This document shows, piece after piece, positions 49,446 to 58,085 of a stretch of DNA of 64,000 nt; the stretch's first letter is position 1, and every line of letters starts with the position of its first letter. The notes beneath the pieces were generated by a model, which worked only from the letters and a program-made list of their open reading frames with translations, was not told where the DNA came from and searched no databases. The stretch is taken from NCBI GenBank assembly GCA_002320815.1, contig DCLA01000113.1:28831-92830 (forward strand), read 5' to 3'. The position numbers and the translations under genes are program-made. The stretch is from Myxococcales bacterium UBA1660 (GTDB lineage: Bacteria; Myxococcota_A; Polyangia; Polyangiales; Houyiibacteriaceae).

Positions 49446-51991
49446 GGCGCGCTCCGGGTCTGCTCCACCGAGAGGCGAGCCACGGCGTGGGCGAAATAGC
49501 TGGTGGTCAGCGTGTCCGAGAGGGCCTTCATGTCCTCGTCGGTGGCCTTCATCAGGGTGACCAGCTCGTCCCGCTGCTCCGTCTCGTCGACGCGCTCCAG
49601 GGTGGCCGCCTCGGCGAGGCGGACCCGGGTGAGGGCTCGGAGGGCGATGCGCGCCTCGGCGCGGCGCTGGTCGAGGCCGTCACCGCCCGGGATCTCGCCG
49701 ACGTGTTCGTCCAGGAGGCGGAGCTGGAAAGCCAGCGAGCGCGGGTTCTGCTCGTCGAGGACCAGGAGGTCGAGGACCGCCGCCGGGTCCAGGGTGCCGC
49801 GGTAGCGGCGCCGATAGGAGCCGGTGCTGTCCAAGAGGTGCAGCAGCGCCAGGAGCAGGGACTCCTCGTCTTTGCGGGCGTGGCTCAGCGTGCTGCCGAT
49901 GAGACGCGCGGTGCCGTGCGCGCGCTCCACCCGGCGCCCCATGTCGGCGAAGCGGTAGCCCGCGCCGCGGGTGAGGCCGTCGAAGCCCATGGCGGCGAAA
50001 GCGGCCAGGGCCATCAGCAGCCGATCGATGAGCTCCAGCGCCACGTCGAAGCCCATGTCGGCGTCGAAGCTGGCCCCGTCGAAGGCTTCGCTGGCGCCTT
50101 GGAGCGCGCGGATCGCGTCGTGGGAGATCCGGTCCCGGGCGGCGAAGGCCAGGCGGCGGGCGCCGCTCACCAGGTTGCGCACCGAGCGCGGGGTGTCGCT
50201 GAGCAGGAAGGTGACGATCTCGCGCTCGAGGGGTTCGAGGTCGAGCCCATCGGGCGCCGCCAGGCGGACCTCGTCCTCGGTGTGGACGGCGAGCGCGCGC
50301 ACCAGGACCGGGAGCACGCCGGCGCCCCCGGCGGCGCTGGCGTCGGCGAGGTTGCTGGTGAGCACCCGCAGGAGCCGGGCCGTCTCGTCGGCGCGCTCCA
50401 CGTAGCGGCCGAGCCAGAAGAGGTCGTCGGCGATGCGGCTGGGCAGGTCGCCGCCCGCGCGGGAGATGGCCAAGGGGGTGTTGCTGTCCCGGAGGAGCGA
50501 GACCGGCGTGACCGGGCCGTCGGCGAGGACCCAGCAGTCCTTGCTGGTGGTCCCGGTCTGGAGCGCGGCCTCGCTGCGGGCGTCGCGCGCGCTGACCCGG
50601 ACCAGCCCGCCGGGCATCACCTTGTAGCCGCGGCCGCTGCGCGCGGCGAAGGTGCGCAGCACGATGGGCCGCGGAGCCAGCTCCCCGTCGACGTAGCTCG
50701 GCGCGGTGCCCACCGAGAGCTCGCGCTGGGCGACGTAGCGCTCGGGTTGGGAGCGGATGCGCGCGCCGAGGTCGGCGAGCTCGCCCCGGGAGAGCTGGCT
50801 GGCGTCGATGCGCCGGGAGCTCTCGCGCGGGAAGGTGGGCCCGACGATCATCTGGTCCAAGCGCTCGAGGACCAGCTTCTCCGCCGACTTCTCGCCGCAC
50901 CAGTACGTCTCCACCGAGCTGAGCCGCAGGTCTTCGCCGAGCAGCGCGCGGCAGATGGAGGGCAGGTAGCCCAGGAACGCGCGGGTCTGGAGCACGCCGG
51001 TGCCCAGGGCGTTGGCCACCGCGACGTTGCCGGCGCGGACCGCCTGGGTGAGCCCGGCGACGCCGATGGCGCTTCGGCCATCGAGCTCCAGGGGGTCGCA
51101 CTCGCGGTCGTCGACCCGGCGGAGGATCACGTCCACCCGCTCCAGGCCGCCGAGGGTCTTCAGGTAGACGCGGTCGTCGCGCACCGCGAGGTCGGCGCCC
51201 TGGACCAGGGTCAGGCCGAGGTAGCTCGCGAGGAACGCGTGCTCGAAGTAGCTCTGGGTGTAGGGGCCGGGGGTGAGCACCACCACCAGCGGGTTCTCGC
51301 GCGCGTAGCTGGGCAGGCCCCGGAGCGTCTTGCGGTAGACGTCGAAGAACTCCGCCAGCCGCCGCACCTGGTGAGCCCGGAACTCCCGGGCGAAGACCTG
51401 GCTGACGATGAGCCGGTTCTCCAGCGCATAGGCCGCCCCGCTGGGCGCCTGGGTCCCGTCGGCGAGGATCAGCGCGCGGCCCGACTCGTCCCAGGCCAGC
51501 TCGGCTCCGTAGAGCGTGAGCATGGCGCTCTGGGGGGCCAGGAGGCGATGACAGGGGCGGAGGAAGCCGGGGTTACCGAAGACCAGCTCCGGCGGGAGGA
51601 GCTTCTCGGTCAGGACCCGCTGGGCGCCGTAGAGGTCCCGGAGCAGGGCGTCCATCAGCCGGGCCCGCTGCTCCAGGCCGAGCTCCAGGGCGCCCCAGGT
51701 CCGCGGCGAGATCACCGTGGGGACCGCGTCCACGGTCCAGGGGCGGTGCGCCATGCGCGGGTCGGCGAACTCGTTGTAGGTGACGCCGTTGCGGCGGATG
51801 TGGGTCTGGGCGCGCTCGTGGCGCGCCGCCATCTCGCCGTCGCCGAGGCCAGCCAGGTAGGCCTCGAGGAGGTCCCAGCCCTCGCGCGTGGCGCCCGCCG
51901 CGGTGCGCATCAGGTCGTGCGCCGCCGCGTGGGGCTCGTAGGTCAGCCGGATGCCTTCGCTGGGTGCCACGCTCGGGGGCGTCACGTTCAC
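49442..51991 (-). CDS. Circularly permuted ATP-grasp protein fused to alpha-E domain
   Basis: 849 residues, GTG start. Residues about 30-500 align with circularly permuted ATP-grasp proteins (ENPLVVVLTPGPYTQSYFEH, RVDVILRRVDDRECDP). Residues about 515-845 are an alpha-E domain starting SRIADDLFWLGRYVERADET. Compared with the stand-alone homologue at 55.6 kb, the ExN-type metal motif is lost (ILADGTQAPSG against VLEDNCRVPSG) and the Lys and GGYG loop are replaced by MIVGPTFPRES. ATP binding is therefore doubtful. It may act as a scaffold or a regulatory partner. It follows the DUF2126 gene after 9 bp and overlaps the next gene. Confidence 0.9.
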   Translation of the reverse strand: MNVTPPSVAPSEGIRLTYEPHAAAHDLMRTAAGATREGWDLLEAYLAGLGDGEMAARHERAQTHIRRNGVTYNEFADPRMAHRPWTVDAVPTVISPRTWGALELGLEQRARLMDALLRDLYGAQRVLTEKLLPPELVFGNPGFLRPCHRLLAPQSAMLTLYGAELAWDESGRALILADGTQAPSGAAYALENRLIVSQVFAREFRAHQVRRLAEFFDVYRKTLRGLPSYARENPLVVVLTPGPYTQSYFEHAFLASYLGLTLVQGADLAVRDDRVYLKTLGGLERVDVILRRVDDRECDPLELDGRSAIGVAGLTQAVRAGNVAVANALGTGVLQTRAFLGYLPSICRALLGEDLRLSSVETYWCGEKSAEKLVLERLDQMIVGPTFPRESSRRIDASQLSRGELADLGARIRSQPERYVAQRELSVGTAPSYVDGELAPRPIVLRTFAARSGRGYKVMPGGLVRVSARDARSEAALQTGTTSKDCWVLADGPVTPVSLLRDSNTPLAISRAGGDLPSRIADDLFWLGRYVERADETARLLRVLTSNLADASAAGGAGVLPVLVRALAVHTEDEVRLAAPDGLDLEPLEREIVTFLLSDTPRSVRNLVSGARRLAFAARDRISHDAIRALQGASEAFDGASFDADMGFDVALELIDRLLMALAAFAAMGFDGLTRGAGYRFADMGRRVERAHGTARLIGSTLSHARKDEESLLLALLHLLDSTGSYRRRYRGTLDPAAVLDLLVLDEQNPRSLAFQLRLLDEHVGEIPGGDGLDQRRAEARIALRALTRVRLAEAATLERVDETEQRDELVTLMKATDEDMKALSDTLTTSYFAHAVARLSVEQTRSAP

Positions 51992-52000
51992 TCCGGGGGT

Positions 52001-55000
52001 TTAGCTCAAACGTCGCCCGCCGGTAAGGCGTCCTTCGCGTCGGGTGCGGCCTTCGGTCTCGTGGCGGTCGGCGACGGGGCGCTCCCGGAGCCCGGCGGGC
52101 ACCCGCCGTAGATCCAGGGTGAGCGGCATGTCCGGGTCCACGTCGGGCCGCGGGACGTGCAGCTCGCCGGGTGTGTGCCCGAAGGGCACGAAGCGCGCTC
52201 GGCGCCGCGCGCCGGCCTCTTCCGCGTTCACCGGGAGGGTTTCGTAGGAGCGGCCGTCCGGATGGGCCACGTGGTAAGTGCAGCCCCCCAGGGAGCGGCG
52301 CCGGCGCTCGTCGACCACCTCGATGCGCAGCGGGCCGTGGACGCCGATGGTCGGGTGCAGGCACGAGGGCGACTGCCACGCGCGGAAGCGGATGCCGGCC
52401 ACGGTCTCGCCGCGGGTGCCGGTGGGCTGCGCCGGAGCGGCGCGGCCGTTCACCAGGACCCGATGCCGCCCTTCGACGCCGCCCCGGAGCTTCACCTGGA
52501 GCCGCTCCAGGCTCGCGTCGACGTAGCGAGCGGTGCCGCCGACGGCGCCCTCTTCGCCGAGGACGTGCCAGGGCTCGAGGGCGGTGCGCACCTCGAGCTC
52601 CAGTCCCTGGGTGTCCACCGTGCCCACCAGGGGGAAGCGGAACTCCATGTGCGGCGCGTACCACGAGCGCTCGAGGGGGTAGCCCGCGTGCTGCAGGTCC
52701 TCGAGGACCTCGTGGAAGTCCTGCTCCACGTAGTGGGGGAGCATGAAGCGATCATGGAGCTGGGTGCCCCACCGGGCGCGGTGGGAGCGGTAGGGCTCGC
52801 GCCAGAACCAGGCGACCAGCGAGCGCATCAGGAGGGCCTGGGTGAGGCTCATCTCCGGGTGGGGCGGCATCTCGAAGTTGCGCAGCTCGAGGATCCCCTT
52901 GCGGCCGGTGGGGCCGTCCGGGGAGTAGAGCTTGTCGATGCAGAACTCGGCCCGGTGGGTGTTGCCGGTGACGTCGGTGAGCAGGTGCCGGAAGAGGCGG
53001 TCGACCAGCCAGGGCGGAGTGTTGCCGTCCTGGCGCTCCAGCTCGTCGAAGGCGATCTCCAGCTCGCGCACCGAGTCGTGGCGCGCCTCGTCGACCCGGG
53101 GGGCCTGGCTGGTGGGACCGATGAAGAGCCCGCTGAAGAGATAGGAGAGGGAGGGGTGGTCGAGCCAGTAGCCGACCATGCTCTTCAAGAGGTCCGGCGT
53201 GCGCAGGAGCGGGCTGTCCATCGGCGACGAGGAGCCCAGCGTGACGTGGTTGCCGCCGCCGGTGCCCACGTGCCGGCCGTCGAGGAGGAACTTGTCCGAG
53301 CCCAGCCGGGACTCGCGCGCCATCTGGTAGAGCGTGCGGGTCTTCTCGCTGAGCTCGTCCCAGCTCGCCGAGGGGTGGATGTTGACCTCGATGACGCCCG
53401 GGTCCGGCGTGACGCTGAAGGACTTCAGCTGCGGATCCGAGGGCGGGGTGTAGCCCTCGAGGCGCACCGGGGTCTCCACTTGGGCCGCGGTCTCCTCGAT
53501 GGCGCGCACCAGCTCGAGGTAGGCGGCGGCGTCGGGGGTGGGCGGCATGAAGATGTGGAGCATCCCCTCGCGCACCTCGAGGCAGAGGGCGGTGCGCACC
53601 ACGTCGGCGGCGGACTCGAAGGGGAGGGGGCGCCGGTCGGGATCCCGCTGGTGCATGCCCGGGCCGGCGGGCACCGGATCCCGCCGCGCGGCGTGGCGCG
53701 GATGAGCGGCGCCGGGGAGCGGCGGGAAGTCCCCGTAGGGATCCATCGCGCCGAGCTGGTCGCGGTCGATGTCGGCGATCCAGGGCAGCGAGTCCAGCGG
53801 GAGCCGGTAGCCCATGGGCGAGTCGCCGGGCATCAGGAAGAGGTGCTCGCGGCGCAGGAAGAAGGACCCGGTCTCCCACTGGGCGCGGTCGGCGCCGAGG
53901 GGCCGCCGAGCGCGCAGGGGGAGGGCGAGGCCCACCTGGTGCCCGAGGCCCTGCTCGAAGACCCGGGCGATGCGCTCGCGCTCCTCTTCCCAGGCCAGGC
54001 GGTTGTCCTTCGGGCTCAGGTTGGAGGGCAGCCGGCGCTCGCGCCAGAGGTGGTAGAGGGCGTCCTCGTAGCCCTCCTGCAGGTGCGTGCTGGCGACGCC
54101 GAGGGCCTCGCAGAGGGTCTCGCCGAAGGCCTTCACCCGCGCGTCGTCGGGGGCCTCCTGCCGGCCCGGGCGGGCCACCAGCTTCTCGTCGCGCCAGATG
54201 GGCTCGCCGTCGGCGCGGAAGTAGGCGGTGAGCGCCCAGCGAGGTAGGGACTCCCCGGGGTACCACTTGCCCTGACCGTAGTGGCGGAGCCCGCCGGAGG
54301 CGTAGTGGCCCACCATCCGCTCGAAGAGGTTCTCGGCGCGCTCCTTTTTGTCCCCGCCGAGGGCGGCGGTGTTCCACTCGGGCGAGTCGTAGTCGTCGAT
54401 GGACACGAAGGTGGGCTCGCCGCCCATCCAGAGCCGGACGTCCTCGTCCTTCAGCTCGCGGTCGAGGCGCCGACCCAGGGCCTCGATGGAGCGCCAGGTG
54501 GAGGGCTCGTAGGGCCGGGTGACCCGCGGGGTCTCCAGGATCCGCCGGACCGTCATCTCGTGGTGGAACTCGACCTCGCACTCGTCGAGGGCGCCGGTGA
54601 CCGGCGCGGCGGCGCCGGGGACCGGGGTGCACGCCAGGGGGATGTGCCCCTCGGAGGCGAGCATGCCGCTGGTGGGATCGAAGCCGATCCAGCCGGCGCC
54701 GGGGACGAAGGCCTCGGCCCAGGCGTGCAGGTCGGTGAAGTCGGCGCTGGGACCCGAGGGGCCCTCCAGGGGCTTCACGTCGTGGACGAGCTGAATCAGG
54801 TAGCCGGAGACGAAGCGCGAGGCGACGCCGTAGTGCCGCAGGAGCTCCACCAGGAGCCAGCCGGTGTCGCGGCAGGACCCCTTGCCGAGCTCCAGGGTCT
54901 CTTCCGGCGTCTGCACGCCGGGCTCCATGCGCACCACGTAGTCGATGCGCTGCTCCAGCTCCTGGTTGACGCCCACCATCCAGTCGACGGTGCGCGCGCC

Positions 55001-55414
55001 GGCCTCCGGCCGGAGGTCGTCGATGAGCGCGGCGAAGCGCGGACCGTAGTCCTTGGTGCGCAGGAAGGGTCGCAGCGACGCGGTCAGCGCGTCCTCGTAG
55101 TCGAGGGGCATCTCGACCGCCTCCGGCTCCACGAAGAAGTCGAAGGGGTTCAGGGGCTCGAGGTCGGCGACCAGCTCGACGTCGACGCGGAAGTGGTCGG
55201 TCTTCTCCGGGAAGACCAGCCGCGCCTGATGGTTCCCCAGCGGATCCTGCTGCCAGTGGAGGAAGTGCTCCCCGGGCGAGACGTCCATCGTGTAGCGCAG
55301 GGGGACGGTCACCGAGTGGGCGGCGGGGCGCAGGCGGACGACCTGCGGACCGAGGTTCACCCGGCGGTCGTAGCGGTAGTCGGTGAGGTGTCGGAGAGCG
55401 ACGCGAATGGTCAT
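52001..55414 (-). CDS. Transglutaminase-like protein with C-terminal DUF2126
   Basis: 1137 residues from ATG 55414 (MTIRVALRHLTDYRYDRRV, the normal family start); an upstream extension lacks similarity. The N-terminal beta-domain and the transglutaminase core cover about residues 1-300 with the triad Cys181 (KGSCRDTGW), His230 (DLHAWAEAF) and Asp246 (GFDPTSG). The remaining ~800 residues are DUF2126, starting at LWMGGEPTFVSIDDYDSPEW and including NIHPSASW, DGRHVGTGGGNHVTLG and LRNFEMPPHPEMS. The His/Asp/Glu-rich motifs of DUF2126 look catalytic (glutamine synthetase/amidoligase-like fold has been proposed). First gene of the minus-strand operon; cytoplasmic. Confidence 0.93.
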   Translation of the reverse strand: MTIRVALRHLTDYRYDRRVNLGPQVVRLRPAAHSVTVPLRYTMDVSPGEHFLHWQQDPLGNHQARLVFPEKTDHFRVDVELVADLEPLNPFDFFVEPEAVEMPLDYEDALTASLRPFLRTKDYGPRFAALIDDLRPEAGARTVDWMVGVNQELEQRIDYVVRMEPGVQTPEETLELGKGSCRDTGWLLVELLRHYGVASRFVSGYLIQLVHDVKPLEGPSGPSADFTDLHAWAEAFVPGAGWIGFDPTSGMLASEGHIPLACTPVPGAAAPVTGALDECEVEFHHEMTVRRILETPRVTRPYEPSTWRSIEALGRRLDRELKDEDVRLWMGGEPTFVSIDDYDSPEWNTAALGGDKKERAENLFERMVGHYASGGLRHYGQGKWYPGESLPRWALTAYFRADGEPIWRDEKLVARPGRQEAPDDARVKAFGETLCEALGVASTHLQEGYEDALYHLWRERRLPSNLSPKDNRLAWEEERERIARVFEQGLGHQVGLALPLRARRPLGADRAQWETGSFFLRREHLFLMPGDSPMGYRLPLDSLPWIADIDRDQLGAMDPYGDFPPLPGAAHPRHAARRDPVPAGPGMHQRDPDRRPLPFESAADVVRTALCLEVREGMLHIFMPPTPDAAAYLELVRAIEETAAQVETPVRLEGYTPPSDPQLKSFSVTPDPGVIEVNIHPSASWDELSEKTRTLYQMARESRLGSDKFLLDGRHVGTGGGNHVTLGSSSPMDSPLLRTPDLLKSMVGYWLDHPSLSYLFSGLFIGPTSQAPRVDEARHDSVRELEIAFDELERQDGNTPPWLVDRLFRHLLTDVTGNTHRAEFCIDKLYSPDGPTGRKGILELRNFEMPPHPEMSLTQALLMRSLVAWFWREPYRSHRARWGTQLHDRFMLPHYVEQDFHEVLEDLQHAGYPLERSWYAPHMEFRFPLVGTVDTQGLELEVRTALEPWHVLGEEGAVGGTARYVDASLERLQVKLRGGVEGRHRVLVNGRAAPAQPTGTRGETVAGIRFRAWQSPSCLHPTIGVHGPLRIEVVDERRRRSLGGCTYHVAHPDGRSYETLPVNAEEAGARRRARFVPFGHTPGELHVPRPDVDPDMPLTLDLRRVPAGLRERPVADRHETEGRTRREGRLTGGRRLS

Positions 55415-55494
55415 GGAGAGGAGCTTCCGGAGGCGGCGGGCGGCCGCGAGCGAGGACGGGGTGCGGAGCGGGGACCGAAGAGTGACGAAGAGAG

Positions 55495-55521
55495 GTTTCG
55501 CTTCCGTTTCATTCGCGTTTC
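55495..55521. promoter_or_regulatory. Three GTTTC direct repeats with 11-bp spacing in the divergent promoter region
   Basis: GTTTC occurs at 55495-55499, 55506-55510 and 55517-55521, exactly 11 bp apart, so all face one side of the helix. The region separates the two arms of the ATP-grasp cluster (starts 55414 and 55629). Eleven-bp phased direct repeats are the pattern bound by PhoB/OmpR-type response regulators. Confidence 0.45.
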
Positions 55522-55628
55522 GCCCGGGCCGCAGTGGCGCCTTCATAGCACGCCGCGTGAGTTCTGCCCTTCGAGACCGGGACGCAGGCGTGGTAGTCAC
55601 GGGGCATGGAGAAGGGAAAAGCCGCCGC

Positions 55629-57089
55629 ATGAATCAGAGTCAGACCCAAGGGTCGGCCCCCGTCGCGGCCACCTTCGACGAGCTCTTCGATGGCCAGGGG
55701 ACGCCCCGCGCCAAGGCCGAGCTCCTGGTCGAGCGCCTGAAGGAGTTCGGTGCCGCGGAGCTCTTCGCGCACCAGCGCGCGGCGGCCGCCAAGCTCCGCG
55801 ATCTGGGCATCACCTTCTACGTCTACGGCCACGACGCCGGGAAGGAGAAGGTCTGGCCCTTCGACGTGATCCCCCGGATCTTCGACGGCGGCGAGTGGGC
55901 CACCATCGAGCGCGGCCTGGCTCAGCGGGTGGAGGCCCTGAACCACTTCCTGGCGGACCTGTATGGCGATCAGAAGATCCTGGCCGACGGCATCATCCCG
56001 CGGGAGCTGGTCCTCAAACAGAAGGGCTACTTGGAAGCCTGCCGAGGCATCGTCCCCAGACACGGGAGCTGGTGCAACATCAGCGGCACCGACCTGGTCC
56101 GCGGTGGCGATGGCCAGATGTACGTGCTCGAGGACAACTGCCGGGTGCCCTCGGGGGTCAGCTACGTCCTCGAGAACCGGGCGGTGATGAAGCGGACCTT
56201 CCCGGAGGTCTTCGAGGGGCTGCAGGTGCAGCCGGTGGAGGACTACCCCGAGCGCCTCCTGCAGATGCTCCTCGAGATGGCCCCCGAGGGCGTGGACGAG
56301 CCGCGGGCGGTGGTGCTCACGCCGGGTAGCTACAACTCGGCCTACTTCGAGCACTCCTTCCTCGCGCAGCAGATGGGCGTGGAGCTGGTCCAGGGCTCCG
56401 ACCTGGTGGTCCACGACGGCCGGGTCCGGATGCGGACCACCAGCGGCCTGGTGCGGGTGGACGTGATCTACCGACGGATCGACGATGACTTCCTGGATCC
56501 CAAGGTCTTCCGGAAGGACTCGCTCCTCGGGGTCCCGGGCATCATGGACGTCTACCGCGCGGGGCGCGTGGCCATCGTGAACGCGCCGGGCAACGGCGTG
56601 GCCGACGACAAGGCGGTCTACGCCTACCTGCCGCGGATCATCGAGTACTACCTGAAGCAGGAGCCGGTGATCCCCAACGTGCCCACCTACCTCTGCCGCG
56701 AAGAGAAGGATCTGCGCTACGTGCTCGAGAACCTCGAGGAGTTGGTCATCAAGCCCACGGACGCCTCCGGCGGGTACGGCATCGTCATCGGGCCCAAGGC
56801 CTCCAAGGCGGAGATCGCCGAGGCCCGGGAGCGGGTGAAGGCGGAGCCAGAGCGCTACATCGCGCAGCCGGTCATCAACCTCTCCACGGTGCCCATCGTC
56901 ACCGAGGACGGCTGGGACCCGCGGCACGTGGATCTGCGGCCCTTCGTGCTCTGCGGTCAGAGCACCTACGTGCTTCCCGGCGGGCTCACCCGGGTCGCGC
57001 TCCGCAAGGGGTCCCTGGTCGTCAACAGCTCCCAAGGGGGCGGCAGCAAGGACACCTGGGTCCTGGGCACCGAGGAGGTGGCGCGATGA
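55629..57089 (+). CDS. Stand-alone circularly permuted ATP-grasp protein
   Basis: 486 residues from the ATG preceded by GAGAAGGGAAAAG; longer readings of the frame run into the promoter region. All expected motifs are intact: the metal-binding EDN (168-170, VLEDNCRVPSGVSYVLENR), RVDVIYRRIDDDFLDP, and the nucleotide-binding VIKPTDASGGYG (Lys375, GGYG 381-384), followed by IAQPVINLSTVP and the C-terminal DLRPFVLCG. It should be an active ATP-dependent carboxylate-amine ligase in the cytoplasm. The acceptor and donor are unknown. The stop overlaps the alpha-E gene (ATGA). Confidence 0.93.
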   Translation: MNQSQTQGSAPVAATFDELFDGQGTPRAKAELLVERLKEFGAAELFAHQRAAAAKLRDLGITFYVYGHDAGKEKVWPFDVIPRIFDGGEWATIERGLAQRVEALNHFLADLYGDQKILADGIIPRELVLKQKGYLEACRGIVPRHGSWCNISGTDLVRGGDGQMYVLEDNCRVPSGVSYVLENRAVMKRTFPEVFEGLQVQPVEDYPERLLQMLLEMAPEGVDEPRAVVLTPGSYNSAYFEHSFLAQQMGVELVQGSDLVVHDGRVRMRTTSGLVRVDVIYRRIDDDFLDPKVFRKDSLLGVPGIMDVYRAGRVAIVNAPGNGVADDKAVYAYLPRIIEYYLKQEPVIPNVPTYLCREEKDLRYVLENLEELVIKPTDASGGYGIVIGPKASKAEIAEARERVKAEPERYIAQPVINLSTVPIVTEDGWDPRHVDLRPFVLCGQSTYVLPGGLTRVALRKGSLVVNSSQGGGSKDTWVLGTEEVAR

Positions 57090-58069
57090 TGCTCTCGCGA
57101 GTCGCCGAGTCCATGTACTGGCTCTGTCGCTACATCGAGCGCGCGGAGAACGTGGCCCGCTTCGTCGAGGTCCACGACGCGCTGAGCGTGGGCGGCGGGA
57201 AGAGTCAGACCTGGGATCCGCTGGTGGCCATCACCGGCGACCAGGCCTTCTTCGAGGAGCGCTACGGGCAGGCCAACCGGGCCAACGTGATCCGCTTCCT
57301 GACCTTCGACCGCGAGTACCCCAACTCCATCGTGAGCTGTCTGGCGGCCGCGCGGGAGAACGGGCGCACCATCCGGGACCGGCTGAGCCTCGCGTTCTGG
57401 GAGGCGCTGAACAAGCTCTACCTGATGGTGCACCAGGCCTCCGAGGGGCGCCTCAAGGGGGCCGCGCAGCGGACCTTCTTCGACGAGGTGAAGCTCCACA
57501 GCCACATGCTGGCGGGCATCCTCGACAACACCATCTCCCGCGGGGAGCTCTGGCACTTCGGCCGCTTCGGGCGGCTCATGGAGCGCGCCGACAAGACCTC
57601 GCGCATCCTCGACGTGAAGTACTTCATCCTGCTGCCGGACACGGCGGTGGTGGGGACCCCGCTGGACATCGTGCAGTGGTCGGCGCTGCTCTCGTCGACC
57701 GACTGCGCCATCGAGTACCGGCGCCAGCACGGGCGGATCGCGCCGGAGAAGGTCGTCGGCTTCCTGATGCTCGACGGCCGCTTCCCGCGCTCGGTGCGCC
57801 ACTGCCTGTCGAGCGCGGAGCGCAGCCTGCACAAGATCACCGGCTGCCCGCTGGGGACCTTCAGCAACCTCGCCGAGCAGCGCCTCGGCCGCCTGCGCGC
57901 GGAGCTCGACTTCTCCACCACCGACGAGATCCTCACCGGCGGTCTCCACGAGTACGTGGACGGCTTGCAGGCGAAGATCAACGAGGTGGGCGACGCGGCG
58001 ACCTCGGCCTTCTTCGCGGCCCAGCCCAGCGGGGTGGCCGCGGCCCCCTACGCGCCCAGCGACGCCTGA
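57086..58069 (+). CDS. Alpha-E domain protein
   Basis: 327 residues. Its ATG overlaps the ATP-grasp stop, with GGAGG 7 nt upstream. The family start MLSRVAESMYWLCRYIERAENVARFVEVHD is obvious in two parts (LSRVAESMYWLCRYIERA then ENVARFVEV). The whole chain is a helical bundle with FGRFGRLMERADKTSRILDV and FLMLDGRFPRSVRHCL as further conserved blocks. Alpha-E proteins are always found with circularly permuted ATP-grasp proteins and may bind the substrate or position the ligase. No catalytic residues are assigned. This pair is the split counterpart of the fused gene at 49.4-52.0 kb. Confidence 0.93.
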   Translation: MMLSRVAESMYWLCRYIERAENVARFVEVHDALSVGGGKSQTWDPLVAITGDQAFFEERYGQANRANVIRFLTFDREYPNSIVSCLAAARENGRTIRDRLSLAFWEALNKLYLMVHQASEGRLKGAAQRTFFDEVKLHSHMLAGILDNTISRGELWHFGRFGRLMERADKTSRILDVKYFILLPDTAVVGTPLDIVQWSALLSSTDCAIEYRRQHGRIAPEKVVGFLMLDGRFPRSVRHCLSSAERSLHKITGCPLGTFSNLAEQRLGRLRAELDFSTTDEILTGGLHEYVDGLQAKINEVGDAATSAFFAAQPSGVAAAPYAPSDA

Positions 58070-58085
58070 GCGAAGCGCGCCTCAG
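58066..58085. terminator. Hairpin across the alpha-E and kinase stop codons
   Basis: CTGAG (58066-58070) pairs with CTCAG (58081-58085) around a 10-nt loop. Both stops are in the arms. No T tract. Confidence 0.35.

Noticed and set aside
49487..54247. Two long plus-strand frames opposite the fused ATP-grasp and DUF2126 genes
   Set aside because: Third-position G/C bias keeps the reverse frames open. The minus-strand genes have intact family motifs.
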